A stretch of 64,000 nucleotides of DNA from Streptomyces sp. V4I2 (GCF_030817655.1 NZ_JAUSZM010000003.1:6696001-6760000); one strand, 5' to 3'; counted from the stretch's first letter, positions 33,556 to 44,166 are shown. Notes: a model not told the origin generated them from the letters alone. Translations and numbers: made by a program.

Positions 33556-34679
33556 TGAAGAAGTTCGACAAGGAGCGCGTGCTCCTCGCGGTGGCCGGAC
33601 CGGTCATCGCGCTCGCCGTGGCCTTCGTGCTGAGCGCGATCGTGCTGGTCGCCTCCGGCAAGAACCCGGTCGAGCCCTTCTCGATCATGTTCGAGCAGGC
33701 CTCGTTCTCCGATGTCCAGGTCCGCATCATCAACCAGGCGTCGATGTACTACATCGCGGCGCTCGCGGTGGCCATCGGCTTCCGGATGAACCTGTTCAAC
33801 ATCGGCGTCGACGGCCAGTACCAGCTCGCCGCCATGATGGCCGCGATCGTCGGCGCCCACGCGAACCTGCCGGCGGTCCTGCAGATCCCGCTGCTCCTGC
33901 TGACCGCCGTCTGCACCGGCGCCTTCTGGTCCGGCATCGCCGGTGTCCTCAAGGTCACCCGCGGGGTCAGCGAGGTCGTCGCGACGATCATGCTCAACGC
34001 GATCGCGGTCTCCGTGATCGCCTACCTGTGGCTTCCGAACGCCTTCGGCGTCAAGGTCGGCAACAACAACACCACCGGCGAGATGCACGAGTCCGGCTGG
34101 GTGCCCGGCATCGACATGGGCGCGGCCGGCGAGATCTACGGCCTGGTGGTCCTCGCCGCGCTGCTCGGCATCGGCTACTGGATCGTCCTCAACCGCACCC
34201 GCTTCGGCTTCGACCTGCGCGCCTCCGGCGCCTCCGAGTCCGCCGCGGCGGCCAGCGGTGTCGACCCCAAGCGCATGGTGCTCACCGCGATGCTGATCTC
34301 CGGCGGTCTCGCCGGTCTCGCGGGCCTGCCGATCCTGCTCGGGGACTCGCACACCTACAACCTCAACTTCCCCACCGGCATCGGCTTCCTCGGCATCGGC
34401 ATCGCCCTGCTCGGCCGTAACAACCCCACCGGTATCGCCTTCGCCGCCCTGCTGTGGGCCTGGCTCGACAAGGCCTCGCCCGAGCTCGACTTCCACGACT
34501 ACGACAAGGAGATCGCGGTCATCATGCAGGGCCTGATCGTGCTCTCCGTCGTCGTCTCGTACGAGGCCGTCCGCGAGTGGGGTCTGCGCCGCCAGCAGCG
34601 CCGGGTCGGCGCAGAGCTGGCCGCCGGACACGTCCTCGGCGCCACCGACAACGTCAAGAAGGAGGTGGCCGGCCGATGA
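33555..34679 (+). CDS. Nucleoside ABC transporter permease 1
   Basis: 374 residues from ATG 33555, overlapping the ATPase stop by one base. It has about nine membrane helices of the BPD_transp_2 class: QASMYYIAALAVAIGFRMNLFNIGVDGQ near the start, RTRFGFDLRASGASESAAAASGVDPKRM as the cytoplasmic coupling loop, and ISGGLAGLAGLPILLG. The long N-terminal part before the first conserved segment is usual for the YufP/NupB-like member. Together with the second permease it forms the membrane channel of the importer. Its stop overlaps the next start by ATGA. Confidence 0.9.
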   Translation: MKKFDKERVLLAVAGPVIALAVAFVLSAIVLVASGKNPVEPFSIMFEQASFSDVQVRIINQASMYYIAALAVAIGFRMNLFNIGVDGQYQLAAMMAAIVGAHANLPAVLQIPLLLLTAVCTGAFWSGIAGVLKVTRGVSEVVATIMLNAIAVSVIAYLWLPNAFGVKVGNNNTTGEMHESGWVPGIDMGAAGEIYGLVVLAALLGIGYWIVLNRTRFGFDLRASGASESAAAASGVDPKRMVLTAMLISGGLAGLAGLPILLGDSHTYNLNFPTGIGFLGIGIALLGRNNPTGIAFAALLWAWLDKASPELDFHDYDKEIAVIMQGLIVLSVVVSYEAVREWGLRRQQRRVGAELAAGHVLGATDNVKKEVAGR

Positions 34680-35941
34680 CCACCGTGACCGACCTCAACC
34701 AGCCCAAGCTCCAGCCCGCGGCGCCGACCGGGCGCCGGATGTCGGTGCAGGTGCTGCTGCTGGTCATCGCCGGCGCCCTGGCGCTGACCTCGATCGTGCG
34801 CATCATCACCGGCGCCGACGGCATCACCAACGTCAGCCAGATGTCCACCGCGCTCCAGCTCGCCGTCCCGATCGGCCTCGCCGGTCTCGGCGGTCTGTGG
34901 GCCGAGCGCGCGGGCGTCGTCAACATCGGCCTCGAGGGCATGATGATCCTCGGCACCTGGTTCGGTGCCTGGGCCGGCTTCCAGTGGGGCCCGTGGACGG
35001 GCGTCCTGGTCGGCATCCTCGGCGGCGCGATCGGCGGTCTGCTGCACGCGATCGTGACCGTCTCCTTCAACGTCAACCACATCGTCTCCGGTGTGGCCAT
35101 CAACATCCTCGCCCTCGGCGCCACCCGCTACCTCGCCCCGCTCGCCTTCGAGGGCCACACGGGCGGCTCGGCCAAGCAGTCCCCGCCGGTGGACTCCCTC
35201 GGCAACTTCACGGTGCCCGGGCTCTCCGACGGACTCCGGGACCTCAACGAGAAGGGCTGGTTCTTCGTCTCCGACGTCGCCGGCCTGCTCGGCGGCCTGA
35301 TCACCAACGTCTCCTGGCTGACCCTGCTGGCCGTCGCGCTGATCCCCGGCACCTGGTGGGTGCTGTGGCGCACCGCGTTCGGTCTGCGGCTGCGGTCCTG
35401 CGGCGAGAACCCGGTCGCGGCCGAGTCCCTCGGCGTGAACGTCTACAAGTACAAGTACATCGCCGTGATCATCTCCGGCGGCCTGGCCGGCCTCGGCGGT
35501 GCCTTCCTGTCCATCGTGGCCAACCCCTTCTACCTGGAGGGCCAGGTCAGCGGTCGCGGCTACATCGGTCTCGCCGCGATGATCTTCGGCAACTGGATGC
35601 CGGGCGGACTCGCCATCGGCGCGGGCCTGTTCGGCTACACCGACAGCCTCAACCTGCGCGGCGGCTCCGAGAACGTCCACGCGCTGCTGCTGCTCGGCGC
35701 CCTGCTGCTGATCATCGGCTCCATCTGGCTGGCGTTCCGGAAGAAGTACACCTCGTCCGTCATCACCCTGCTCATCGGCGGCCTGGTGCTCGCCTGGTAC
35801 CTGGGCACCAACGAGGTCCCGAACCAGGTCGTCTCCGCCACGCCGTACGTCATCACGCTCATCGTCCTCGCCCTGTCGGCCCAGCGCCTCAGGATGCCGA
35901 AGGCGGACGGCATGCCGTACCGGAAGGGACAGGGCAAATGA
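34676..35941 (+). CDS. Nucleoside ABC transporter permease 2
   Basis: 421 residues from ATG 34676 in the ATGA overlap. It is the YufQ/NupC-like partner permease: LAVPIGLAGLGGLWAERAGVVNIGLEGMM, VNHIVSGVAINILALG, the coupling loop FGLRLRSCGENPVAAESLGVNVYKYK, and GRGYIGLAAMIFGNWMP. About nine to ten helices. An outer loop of some 60 residues (SAKQSPPVDSLGNFTVPGL) is longer than in the first permease. The stop overlaps cdd by ATGA. Confidence 0.9.
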   Translation: MTTVTDLNQPKLQPAAPTGRRMSVQVLLLVIAGALALTSIVRIITGADGITNVSQMSTALQLAVPIGLAGLGGLWAERAGVVNIGLEGMMILGTWFGAWAGFQWGPWTGVLVGILGGAIGGLLHAIVTVSFNVNHIVSGVAINILALGATRYLAPLAFEGHTGGSAKQSPPVDSLGNFTVPGLSDGLRDLNEKGWFFVSDVAGLLGGLITNVSWLTLLAVALIPGTWWVLWRTAFGLRLRSCGENPVAAESLGVNVYKYKYIAVIISGGLAGLGGAFLSIVANPFYLEGQVSGRGYIGLAAMIFGNWMPGGLAIGAGLFGYTDSLNLRGGSENVHALLLLGALLLIIGSIWLAFRKKYTSSVITLLIGGLVLAWYLGTNEVPNQVVSATPYVITLIVLALSAQRLRMPKADGMPYRKGQGK

Positions 35942-36330
35942 CCGACGTCGACTGGGAGCAGCTGCGTGCGGTGGCCCGGGACGCCATGTCGCGGGCGTAC
36001 GCCCCGTACTCCGGCTACCCGGTCGGCGTGGCCGCCCTGGTCGACGACGGGCGTACGGTCTCCGGCTGCAACGTCGAGAACGCCTCCTACGGCCTCGGCC
36101 TGTGCGCCGAGTGTGGACTGGTGTCGGAGCTGCAGAACACGGGGGGCGGTCGGCTCACGCACTTCACCTGCGTGGACGGCCACGGCGAGATCCTCGTCCC
36201 GTGCGGCCGCTGCCGTCAGCTGCTGTACGAGTTCGGCGGCCCCGGCCTGCTCCTGGAGACCCCGGCGGGCATCCTGCCGCTGTCCGAGATGCTGCCGCAG
36301 GCCTTCGGGCCGGGCCATCTCACCGCGTAA
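35938..36330 (+). CDS. cdd: Cytidine deaminase
   Basis: 130 residues from ATG 35938. The tetrameric, short class is shown by length and the motifs YAPYSGYPVGVAALVDDG, NVENASYGLGLCAECGLVSEL (Cys-Ala-Glu, with the catalytic Glu and a zinc Cys) and PCGRCRQLLYEFG (the other two zinc Cys). It converts cytidine and deoxycytidine to uridine and deoxyuridine plus ammonia in the cytoplasm. Position inside the ABC operon means imported pyrimidine nucleosides are processed at once; the next gene cleaves the deoxy product. Confidence 0.95.
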   Translation: MTDVDWEQLRAVARDAMSRAYAPYSGYPVGVAALVDDGRTVSGCNVENASYGLGLCAECGLVSELQNTGGGRLTHFTCVDGHGEILVPCGRCRQLLYEFGGPGLLLETPAGILPLSEMLPQAFGPGHLTA

Positions 36331-36417
36331 CTCCCGTGCGGTCCCTCCGAGTTGCCCGCTTGGGCCGCTCGGGGGGCCGCGCAGTTTCTGAATGCTTTTC
36401 GGAAGGAAGGCCAAGCC

Positions 36418-37710
36418 ATGGCGTTGTTGTCGATGGATGTCATCTCCGTCATCCGCACCAAGCGGGACCGTGGTGAGCTCAGCGACCAGCAGATCGACTG
36501 GGTCATCGACGCGTACACCCGCGGGGAGGTCGCCGACGAGCAGATGTCCGCGCTCGCGATGGCCATCCTGCTCAACGGCATGAACCGCCGGGAGATCGCC
36601 CGCTGGACGGCCGCGATGATCGCCTCCGGCGAGCGCATGGACTTCTCGGCCCTGTCCCGCCCGACCGCGGACAAGCACTCCACGGGCGGCGTCGGCGACA
36701 AGATCACGCTGCCCCTGGCCCCCCTGGTCGCCGCCTGCGGCGCGGCCGTCCCCCAGCTGTCGGGCCGCGGCCTCGGCCACACCGGCGGCACCCTGGACAA
36801 GCTGGAGTCGATCCCGGGCTGGCGGGCGCTGCTCTCCAACGAGGAGATGCTGTCCGTCCTCGAAGGGACGGGCGCGGTGATCTGCGCGGCGGGCGACGGC
36901 CTGGCCCCGGCGGACAAGAAGCTCTACGCCCTGCGGGACGTGACCGGCACGGTCGAGGCGATCCCGCTGATCGCCTCCTCGATCATGTCGAAGAAGATCG
37001 CCGAGGGCACCGGCTCCCTGGTCCTGGACGTGAAGGTCGGCACGGGCGCCTTCATGAAGACCCTTCAGGACGCCCGCGAGCTGGCCTCCACCATGGTGGG
37101 CCTGGGTACCGACCACGGCGTGAAGACGGTCGCGCTCCTCACGGACATGTCGACGCCCCTCGGCCTGACGGCGGGCAACGCGCTGGAGGTCCGCGAGTCG
37201 GTGGAGGTCCTGGCGGGCGGCGGCCCGTCGGACGTGGTGGAACTGACGCTGGCGCTGGCCCGCGAAATGCTGGACGCGGCCGGGGTGAAGGACGCCGACC
37301 CGGCGAAGGCCCTTGCAGACGGCTCCGCGATGGACGTCTGGCGCCGCATGATCGCCGCCCAGGGAGGCGACCCGGACGCCGAACTCCCGGTGGCACGCGA
37401 GCAGCACGTCATCAAGGCCCCGGCCTCGGGCGTCCTGACCCGCCTCGACGCCTACGGCATCGGCGTCGCCGCCTGGCGCCTGGGAGCCGGACGCGCCCGC
37501 AAGGAGGACCCGGTGCAGGCGGGCGCGGGCGTGGAGATGCACGCCAAGCCCGGCGACACGGTCACCGAGGGCCAGCCCCTGCTGACCCTGCACACGGACA
37601 CGCCCGAGCGCTTCGAGTACGCGTTGCAGGCGGTGGAGGTGGCGTACGACATCGGGGCGACGGGGACGGAGTTCCCGGCGTCGCCCGTCGTGCTGGAACG
37701 TATCGCCTGA
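36418..37710 (+). CDS. deoA: Thymidine phosphorylase
   Basis: 430 residues from ATG 36418, preceded by GGAAGGAAGG. It belongs to the nucleoside phosphorylase family II: KHSTGGVGDKITLPLAPLVAACGAAVPQ near residues 87-114, SGRGLGHTGGTLDKLESIPG, and SSIMSKKIAEGTGSLVLDVKVG. It cleaves thymidine or deoxyuridine with phosphate to the base plus 2-deoxyribose-1-phosphate. The gap from cdd is 87 bases, so it is probably the last gene of the ABC operon, with the hairpin at 37733 as terminator. Its sugar product feeds the phosphopentomutase-like gene and deoC encoded further on. Confidence 0.93.
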   Translation: MALLSMDVISVIRTKRDRGELSDQQIDWVIDAYTRGEVADEQMSALAMAILLNGMNRREIARWTAAMIASGERMDFSALSRPTADKHSTGGVGDKITLPLAPLVAACGAAVPQLSGRGLGHTGGTLDKLESIPGWRALLSNEEMLSVLEGTGAVICAAGDGLAPADKKLYALRDVTGTVEAIPLIASSIMSKKIAEGTGSLVLDVKVGTGAFMKTLQDARELASTMVGLGTDHGVKTVALLTDMSTPLGLTAGNALEVRESVEVLAGGGPSDVVELTLALAREMLDAAGVKDADPAKALADGSAMDVWRRMIAAQGGDPDAELPVAREQHVIKAPASGVLTRLDAYGIGVAAWRLGAGRARKEDPVQAGAGVEMHAKPGDTVTEGQPLLTLHTDTPERFEYALQAVEVAYDIGATGTEFPASPVVLERIA

Positions 37711-37732
37711 CCTCGACTTTCCTCGTTCGGGT

Positions 37733-37766
37733 GAACGGGACCGGTGGACCGCCGCCGGTCCCGTTC
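37733..37766. terminator. Terminator of the nucleoside operon
   Basis: Perfect 12-base arms GAACGGGACCGG (37733-37744) and its complement (37755-37766), 23 bases past the deoA stop. Confidence 0.8.
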
Positions 37767-37807
37767 GGCATGCTGGGATCGGTGACGCACCGAATTAGGA
37801 GACCGCC

Positions 37808-38392
37808 ATGAGCGCACTCACCGTCAGCCACGACCCCGAGCAGAGCTGGGACGACCTTGTCCGGTTCTGGGAGGAGATGGAGTGGCCCGAGGGCAGCAAG
37901 GTGGAGATCATCGAGGCGATCATCACCGTGTCACCTGCTCCCGCTTCCCGCCACAACGTGATCGCGGCCCGCATTCAACGTCGCCTGTACTCCGTGGTCC
38001 CTGAGGACTGGGAGATCTTCCAGACACAGGCCATTGCCGTTCCATCGAGGCTGGGCATGTTCATTCCGGACATCCTGGTCGCCCCGGTTCAAGAGTGCGC
38101 CGAGACGGACACCTACATGCCGGCCGCTCTCGCGGAACTCGTCGTGGAGGTCACCTCCAGGAAGAACGCACGCCACGACCGCGTGAGCAAGCCGGCCGCT
38201 TACGCCTCCGCGGGCATTCCGCTCTATCTGCTCGTCGACCGCTGGGCGCCCGGAGGCCCGACCACGACGCTCTACGGAGAACCGAACGGCGATGTCTACC
38301 GGGTCCTGAGCGCGGTGAAGTTCGGTGATCCCATCAAGGTGCCCGAGCCGTTCGACGTGATGATCGACACCAGCGAGTTTCCCGTCGACTGA
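37808..38392 (+). CDS. Uma2 family (DUF820) putative endonuclease-fold protein
   Basis: 194 residues from ATG 37808, 7 bases after TAGGAG. It shares with the protein at 6295-6870 the pattern of a PD-(D/E)xK fold: VEIIEAIITVSPAP, GMFIPDILVAP, LAELVVEVTSRKNARHDRVSKPAAYASAGIPLYLLVDR. Role unknown. It is convergent with the AEC transporter gene, leaving 3 bases between the stops. Confidence 0.8.
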   Translation: MSALTVSHDPEQSWDDLVRFWEEMEWPEGSKVEIIEAIITVSPAPASRHNVIAARIQRRLYSVVPEDWEIFQTQAIAVPSRLGMFIPDILVAPVQECAETDTYMPAALAELVVEVTSRKNARHDRVSKPAAYASAGIPLYLLVDRWAPGGPTTTLYGEPNGDVYRVLSAVKFGDPIKVPEPFDVMIDTSEFPVD

Positions 38393-38395
38393 CCC

Positions 38396-39319
38396 TCACC
38401 CCAACAACGCCGCCACCGCCACCAACACCGGCACCGACAGCACCGTCGACACCAGGATCGAGTCCCGCGCCAGCCGCTCGCCCACCCCGTAACTCGACGC
38501 GTACGTGAAGAGGTTCTGCGCCGCCGGGAGGGCCGACGTCACGACCACGTCGAGCAGGGGCGCCCCGCGCAGTCCGAACACCCCGACCGCCAGCGCCCAG
38601 GCCACCACCGGCTGGCCCACCGTCTTCAACGCGACCGAGAGCAGCACGAGCGGGCGGTCCGGGCCCCGGCCCGGCATCGCGCTGCCGCACAGGGAGATGC
38701 CGAAGGCGAGCAGGACCGCCGGGACGGACATGTTGCCGATCAGCGTCACGGGGTCCATGGCGAAGGACGGGATGTCGATACCGGATGCCGAGACCACCAC
38801 TCCGGCCAGCGACCCCACCGCGATCGGATTGCGCAACGGTGTGAGCAGCCGGTGCCACAGCGGGCCCTTCTCACCGTCCCTGCCCGACAGGTCCAGGACC
38901 GTCAGCGCGACCGGCGTGATCAGGAGGAGCTGGAACAGCAGGACCGGCGCCACCAGTGAGGCGTCGCCCAGCACGTACACGGCGATCGGGATACCGAGGT
39001 TGCCCGAGTTGACGTAACCGGAGCACAGCGCGCCGATCGTCGTACGGCCCACTCCCCAGCCGCGTACGACACCCACCGCGACGAAGACGCCCGCTGCCGC
39101 CGCCGTGCTCAGCGCGGTCACGATCAGGCGGCTGGAGAAGATCAGCGACAGGTCGGTGCGGGCGAGCGTGGTGAACAGCAGAGCCGGTGAGGCCACGTGG
39201 AACGCGAGCTTCGTCAGGACGTCGCGGCCGTGCTCGCCGAGGTGGCCGCCCCGCCCGATCGCATAACCGACGGCGATCACGACGGCGATCACCGCGAAGC
39301 CGGTCAGCACTCCCTGCAC
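38396..39319 (-). CDS. AEC (auxin efflux carrier) family transporter
   Basis: 307 residues from GTG 39319. Ten membrane helices in two five-helix halves, typical of the AEC family: VIAVGYAIGRGG, GYVNSGNLGIPIAVYVLGD (the conserved unwound-helix NxGN region), LLTPLRNPIAVGSLAG, and SVPAVLLAFGISLCGSAMPG. Members export organic acids or other small anions, for example malate or malonate. Nothing nearby fixes the substrate. Confidence 0.8.
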   Translation of the reverse strand: MQGVLTGFAVIAVVIAVGYAIGRGGHLGEHGRDVLTKLAFHVASPALLFTTLARTDLSLIFSSRLIVTALSTAAAAGVFVAVGVVRGWGVGRTTIGALCSGYVNSGNLGIPIAVYVLGDASLVAPVLLFQLLLITPVALTVLDLSGRDGEKGPLWHRLLTPLRNPIAVGSLAGVVVSASGIDIPSFAMDPVTLIGNMSVPAVLLAFGISLCGSAMPGRGPDRPLVLLSVALKTVGQPVVAWALAVGVFGLRGAPLLDVVVTSALPAAQNLFTYASSYGVGERLARDSILVSTVLSVPVLVAVAALLG

Positions 39320-39732
39320 GGGGCCTCCTCAGAGGTGAGGAAGGCGTGCGGTCTCCAGGGCGGTGCGGATATGTGGCGCATACAGGCAACCCTCCGGGGA
39401 AGGAGGGCGGCGGGTCAATCCGGTCCCGGTCGGCGGACAGCAGGGGGGACGCGTCGGCCGCGATGAGTTACGCCCGCCCCGCCGGTCTACCGATCGTGGA
39501 CGCCATGACACCCGCTGTACTCGTGCTCACCGGCCCCGTCACCAAGGACGAGGTGACCGGGCTGTGCGACGACGTGCGGGCACTGCTGGAGACCAGTGGC
39601 GCGAGGACCGTGGTGTGCGATGTCGGAGGGCTCGGACCGCCGGGGCTCGGCACCGTCGACCTGCTGGCGCGGCTGGAGCTCACCGCCCGGCGGGCCGGCG
39701 GCCGGATCCGGCTGCGGGACCCCGCCCCGGCC

Positions 39733-40743
<1,011 letters not shown>

Positions 40744-40880
40744 CGTCCACCCACCCCTGTGGCGTTCCTGTCGCGCGCCTTTGCGCCCAGCACTTCGGAA
40801 GCTACCGCACGGCACTGACAATGGCCTGGGGAGTGGGGAAAGGTGCAGGTTGGTGGGGGTGCGCGCCCCTGGGTTGACCT

Positions 40881-40948
40881 CTCAACCGACCGAGACGGGT
40901 GGTGGGTGGGCAAAGGCCCGGGGGTCCAGGGGGCGGAGCCCCCTGGTA
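40881..40948. repeat. Dispersed intergenic repeat, copy A
   Basis: A stretch of about 65 bases ending GGGGGCGGAGCCCCCTGG recurs with few changes at 58651-58714. It lies in the 210-base gap between the sigma gene and the MFS gene and includes a small hairpin (CCAGGGGGC/GCCCCCTGG). Such sequences are common between genes in Streptomyces. Confidence 0.7.
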
Positions 40949-40955
40949 CGGCGCG

Positions 40956-42233
40956 TCAGTGGGCCGGCACAGTAACCCGCCGCGCAGCGACCCGGGCCGC
41001 ACGCGAGCCGAACACCGTGATCGTCACGACGCCGAGCACCGCCAGCAGTCCGACGCTCACCGTCCCGGCCCAGCCGCCCGCGTGGAACGCGACCGCGCCG
41101 ACCGTACTGCCCGCGCTGGAGCCGACGTAGTACGCGGACTGGTAGAGGGCCGAGGCCTGCGCCCGCCCCTTCGTCGCCGTCTTGCTCACGGCCGACGACG
41201 CGACCGCATGCCCCGCGAAGAACCCCGCGGTGATCAGCACCAGGCCCAGCAGGACCAGGGGGAGGGAGTCGGCCAGGGACAACACCAGCCCCGCCGCCGT
41301 CGTACCGCCCCCCGCGTACAGCGCCCCGCGCCGGCCCAGCCGACCGACCAGCCGCCCCGCCGTGGACGCCGACACCGTACCCACCAGGTACACCAGGAAG
41401 ATCGACCCGATGATGCCCTGGGGCAGCCCGAACGGCGCCTCGGTCAGCCGGTACCCGATCACCGTGTAGACCCCGCCGAAGACGGTCATGAACAGCGCGC
41501 CGATCGCGTACAGCCGGCACAGCAGCGGGTTGGAGAGATGATCGCGGACCGTACGCGCCAGCACCCGCGGCCGCAGCGAGCCCGGCACGAAGTTCTTCGG
41601 CGCCGGCAGCAGCAGCCGGAAGGCCACCGCGCACGCCACCGCGAGCGCACCGATCACGCCGACCGCGACCCGCCAGCCCCACTCCTGCGCGACCCAGCCG
41701 GTGATGACCCGGCCGCTCATCCCGCCGACGCTGTTGCCCGCGACGAACAGACCGATCGCGGTGATCAGCGCCTTGGGCGTGACCTCCTCCGCGAGGTAGG
41801 CCGTCGCCGAGGCCGGCAGCCCGGCCAGCGCGGCACCCTGCACCGCCCGCAGCACGACCAGCGCCGTGAGCGACGGAGCGAAGGGGACCAGCAGCCCGAC
41901 CGTCACCGCGACCGCCAGCGAGGCCGTCATCACCGTACGCCGGCCGAATCGTTCCGACAGGGCGCTCATCGGCAGGACGAACACCGCCAGTCCACCGGTC
42001 GCCGCCGCCACCGTCCAGCTCGCCTCGCTCGCCGCCACCCCGAAGTCGGAGGAGATCAGCGGCAGCAGGGCCTGCGTGGAGTAGAGGAGGGCGAAGGTCG
42101 CGACACCGGCGAGGAAGAGGGCGAAACTCATCCGGCGGTAACCGGGGCCGCCCGGGGCGACACGGGAATCGACGACTGGGGCAGAAGCTGCGGCGCCCAC
42201 GATGGTGGACGCCCCGGTACTGGCGGGAGACAT
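40956..42233 (-). CDS. MFS transporter
   Basis: 425 residues from ATG 42233. Twelve membrane helices; the loop 2-3 motif appears as LSERFGRRTVMTASL and the two halves are separated by a loop around RPRVLARTVRDHLSNP. The arrangement resembles the YnfM/arabinose-efflux-like group of the DHA1 type, so it is probably a proton-driven exporter. It is divergent from a LysR-type regulator with a 63-base gap, which suggests that regulator controls it. The substrate is unknown. Confidence 0.85.
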   Translation of the reverse strand: MSPASTGASTIVGAAASAPVVDSRVAPGGPGYRRMSFALFLAGVATFALLYSTQALLPLISSDFGVAASEASWTVAAATGGLAVFVLPMSALSERFGRRTVMTASLAVAVTVGLLVPFAPSLTALVVLRAVQGAALAGLPASATAYLAEEVTPKALITAIGLFVAGNSVGGMSGRVITGWVAQEWGWRVAVGVIGALAVACAVAFRLLLPAPKNFVPGSLRPRVLARTVRDHLSNPLLCRLYAIGALFMTVFGGVYTVIGYRLTEAPFGLPQGIIGSIFLVYLVGTVSASTAGRLVGRLGRRGALYAGGGTTAAGLVLSLADSLPLVLLGLVLITAGFFAGHAVASSAVSKTATKGRAQASALYQSAYYVGSSAGSTVGAVAFHAGGWAGTVSVGLLAVLGVVTITVFGSRAARVAARRVTVPAH

Positions 42234-42296
42234 GCTTCGAAGTTACGTACGCTCCCGGTCATCCGTCCAATGCATGGAATCGGCATAATCGTTCCC

Positions 42297-43250
42297 ATGG
42301 AGCATCAGCAGAGGTCACAGCCACGCCTGTCACCGTCCAGTGACACAGAAGACATGGTGATGTTGCTGGCCCCGCGCCTCGCGTACTTCGCCGGCGTCGC
42401 CCGCACCGAGCACGTCACGCGCGCCGCCCAGGAGATGCAGGTCCCGCAGTCCACCCTGTCGCGGGCGATGGTCCGCCTCGAACAGGACTTGGGCGTCGAC
42501 CTGTTCGCCCGCCGCGGCCGTACGGTCTCCCTCACCCCCGCCGGACGCACCTTCCTCGCCTCCGTCGAGCGTGCCCTCGCCGAAGTCGGCCGCGCCGCCG
42601 ACGAGGTCCGCGCCGACGCCGACCCCACCACCGGCAAGGTCGCCTTCGGCTTCCTGCACACCATGGGCGCCGAGACGGTCCCGGGCCTGATCCACGCCTT
42701 CCGCGCCGACCACCCCCGCGTCCGCTTCAGCCTCGTCCAGAACTACGGCGAGGCGATGATCGAACGCCTGCGCGCAGGCGAGCTGGACCTCTGCCTCACC
42801 TCACCCGTCCCGGACGCCCCCGACCTCGTCGCCCGCCGCCTCGACGAACAGAAACTCCGCCTGGTCGTCCCGGCCGACCACCGCCTCGCCGCCCGCCGCC
42901 GCATCCGCCTCGCCGAGGCCGCCGACGAAACCTTCGTCACCCTCGAACCCGGCTACGGCCTCCGCCGCATCACCGACGACCTCTGCCAGGAGGCCGGCTT
43001 CAAGCCGAGGGTCGCCTTCGAGGGCGAGGAGGCGGAAACCCTGAGGGGCCTGGTGGCAGCGGGCCTGGGGGTGGCCCTCCTGCCCCCACCCGTCTTCCCC
43101 CGCCCGGGAGTCGTGGAACTGACGGTCACAGCCCCGAGGGCAGCCAGAGAAATCGGCGTGGCCTGGCTCGACGGCCACCCGGACACACCGCCCGTGGCAG
43201 CCTTCAAAAGGTTCCTACTCTCCAAACGAGGCAACCTGCTGCCAACCTAA
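42297..43250 (+). CDS. LysR family transcriptional regulator
   Basis: 317 residues from ATG 42297. The winged helix lies at about residues 27-85 (RLAYFAGVARTEHVTRAAQEMQVPQSTLSRAMVRLEQDLGVDLFARRGRTVSLTPAG). The effector domain follows (GFLHTMGAETVPGLIHAFRADHPRVRF ... LRGLVAAGLGVALLPPP). The first 25 residues are a polar extension. It is divergent from the MFS gene with overlapping promoter space (42234-42296), as expected for a LysR activator or repressor controlling its neighbour. Confidence 0.88.
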   Translation: MEHQQRSQPRLSPSSDTEDMVMLLAPRLAYFAGVARTEHVTRAAQEMQVPQSTLSRAMVRLEQDLGVDLFARRGRTVSLTPAGRTFLASVERALAEVGRAADEVRADADPTTGKVAFGFLHTMGAETVPGLIHAFRADHPRVRFSLVQNYGEAMIERLRAGELDLCLTSPVPDAPDLVARRLDEQKLRLVVPADHRLAARRRIRLAEAADETFVTLEPGYGLRRITDDLCQEAGFKPRVAFEGEEAETLRGLVAAGLGVALLPPPVFPRPGVVELTVTAPRAAREIGVAWLDGHPDTPPVAAFKRFLLSKRGNLLPT

Positions 43251-43251
43251 G

Positions 43252-43290
43252 GGGCGCGGGGAACTGCGCGACCAGCCACAACGAACCCGC
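43252..43290. repeat. Common Streptomyces intergenic repeat
   Basis: The sequence GGGGCGCGGGGAACTGCGCG followed by ACCAGCCACAACG directly after the LysR stop belongs to a sequence that I recognise as widely dispersed between genes in Streptomyces genomes. Function is unknown. Confidence 0.6.
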
Positions 43291-43320
43291 CACCCCGAAC
43301 ACAACACAAAGCCCCGAGCT

Positions 43321-44082
43321 CTACCGCCTCAACGACTTACCGAACCCCGCAGCCAACGGCATGCGCAACCCCAACGGCGGAGGCGCCGCCAAGGCATCCC
43401 GCACCGGCCGCGACAACGCCCGCCCGAACAACGCCCCCATCACGAAGTCCTCGGCCAGCGCGTGCACTTCCTCCCGATGCTGATGCAACCCGTGCCCGTC
43501 GGAGTGCACTTCGAACCGGCACACATCCCGGTTCGCCTTCTTCGCCCGCGTCGCCAGCCGGAACGACAACTCCGGATCCGTACGTTCGTCATTCGTGCCG
43601 TGCACGATCAGCACCCGGCGCCCCACGAGCTGCTTCACCGGTTCGGGTGGCGCGGCCACGTCCTCCTCGGGCAGCCAAGGGGCGAGTGCCACCACGGAGT
43701 TGACAGCCTCGTGTCCGCTCGCGTGCAGCGCCGCGCGGCCGCCCATGTCGACGCCGATGAGGCAGACGGGGACGTCGCCGTAGCGCCGTACGGTCTCGTC
43801 GACCGCCCAGGAGGCGTCGTGGGCCAGCCGGGCCTCGCTGCCGTTCCAGCCGCGATAGCGGTAGTGGACGACGTGCGCGGCCAGGCCGTCCTCGCGGCCC
43901 GCACGGGTCAGGCGCCGTCCCAACGCCCTTACGGACGCGGTCGCCATCATGGGTGAGGGTCTGCGGGCGGAGACCTCGTCGCCACCGGGGAGCAGCAGCA
44001 CCACCCCGCTCACCGCCGTCGGCTCCGGTCCCCGTACCCGTCCCAGCCGGGCCGTGCGAACCGGCGTCGCTTGCTGTGCCAT
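43321..44082 (-). CDS. Alpha/beta hydrolase fold protein with Asp at the nucleophile position
   Basis: 253 residues from ATG 44082. The fold is shown by GVVLLLPGGDEVS, VHYRYRGWNGSEARLAHDASWAVDETVRRYG, CLIGVDMGGRAAL, VLIVHGTNDERTDPE and EVHSDGHGLHQH. The nucleophile elbow reads GVDMGG where most relatives have GxSxGG, so Asp replaces Ser. The acid (Asp in TNDE) and base His appear to be in place. Asp nucleophiles occur in dehalogenases and epoxide hydrolases, but this protein is otherwise like small dienelactone-hydrolase-type proteins. Substrate unknown. Confidence 0.7.
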   Translation of the reverse strand: MAQQATPVRTARLGRVRGPEPTAVSGVVLLLPGGDEVSARRPSPMMATASVRALGRRLTRAGREDGLAAHVVHYRYRGWNGSEARLAHDASWAVDETVRRYGDVPVCLIGVDMGGRAALHASGHEAVNSVVALAPWLPEEDVAAPPEPVKQLVGRRVLIVHGTNDERTDPELSFRLATRAKKANRDVCRFEVHSDGHGLHQHREEVHALAEDFVMGALFGRALSRPVRDALAAPPPLGLRMPLAAGFGKSLRR

Positions 44083-44166
44083 GACAGAACAGTGTCAGAA
44101 GCGTGGGTGTACGACACTGGTCCGTGCGGTCACCGTTACGTATCGACGATTTCGTACAGCGAGCGA

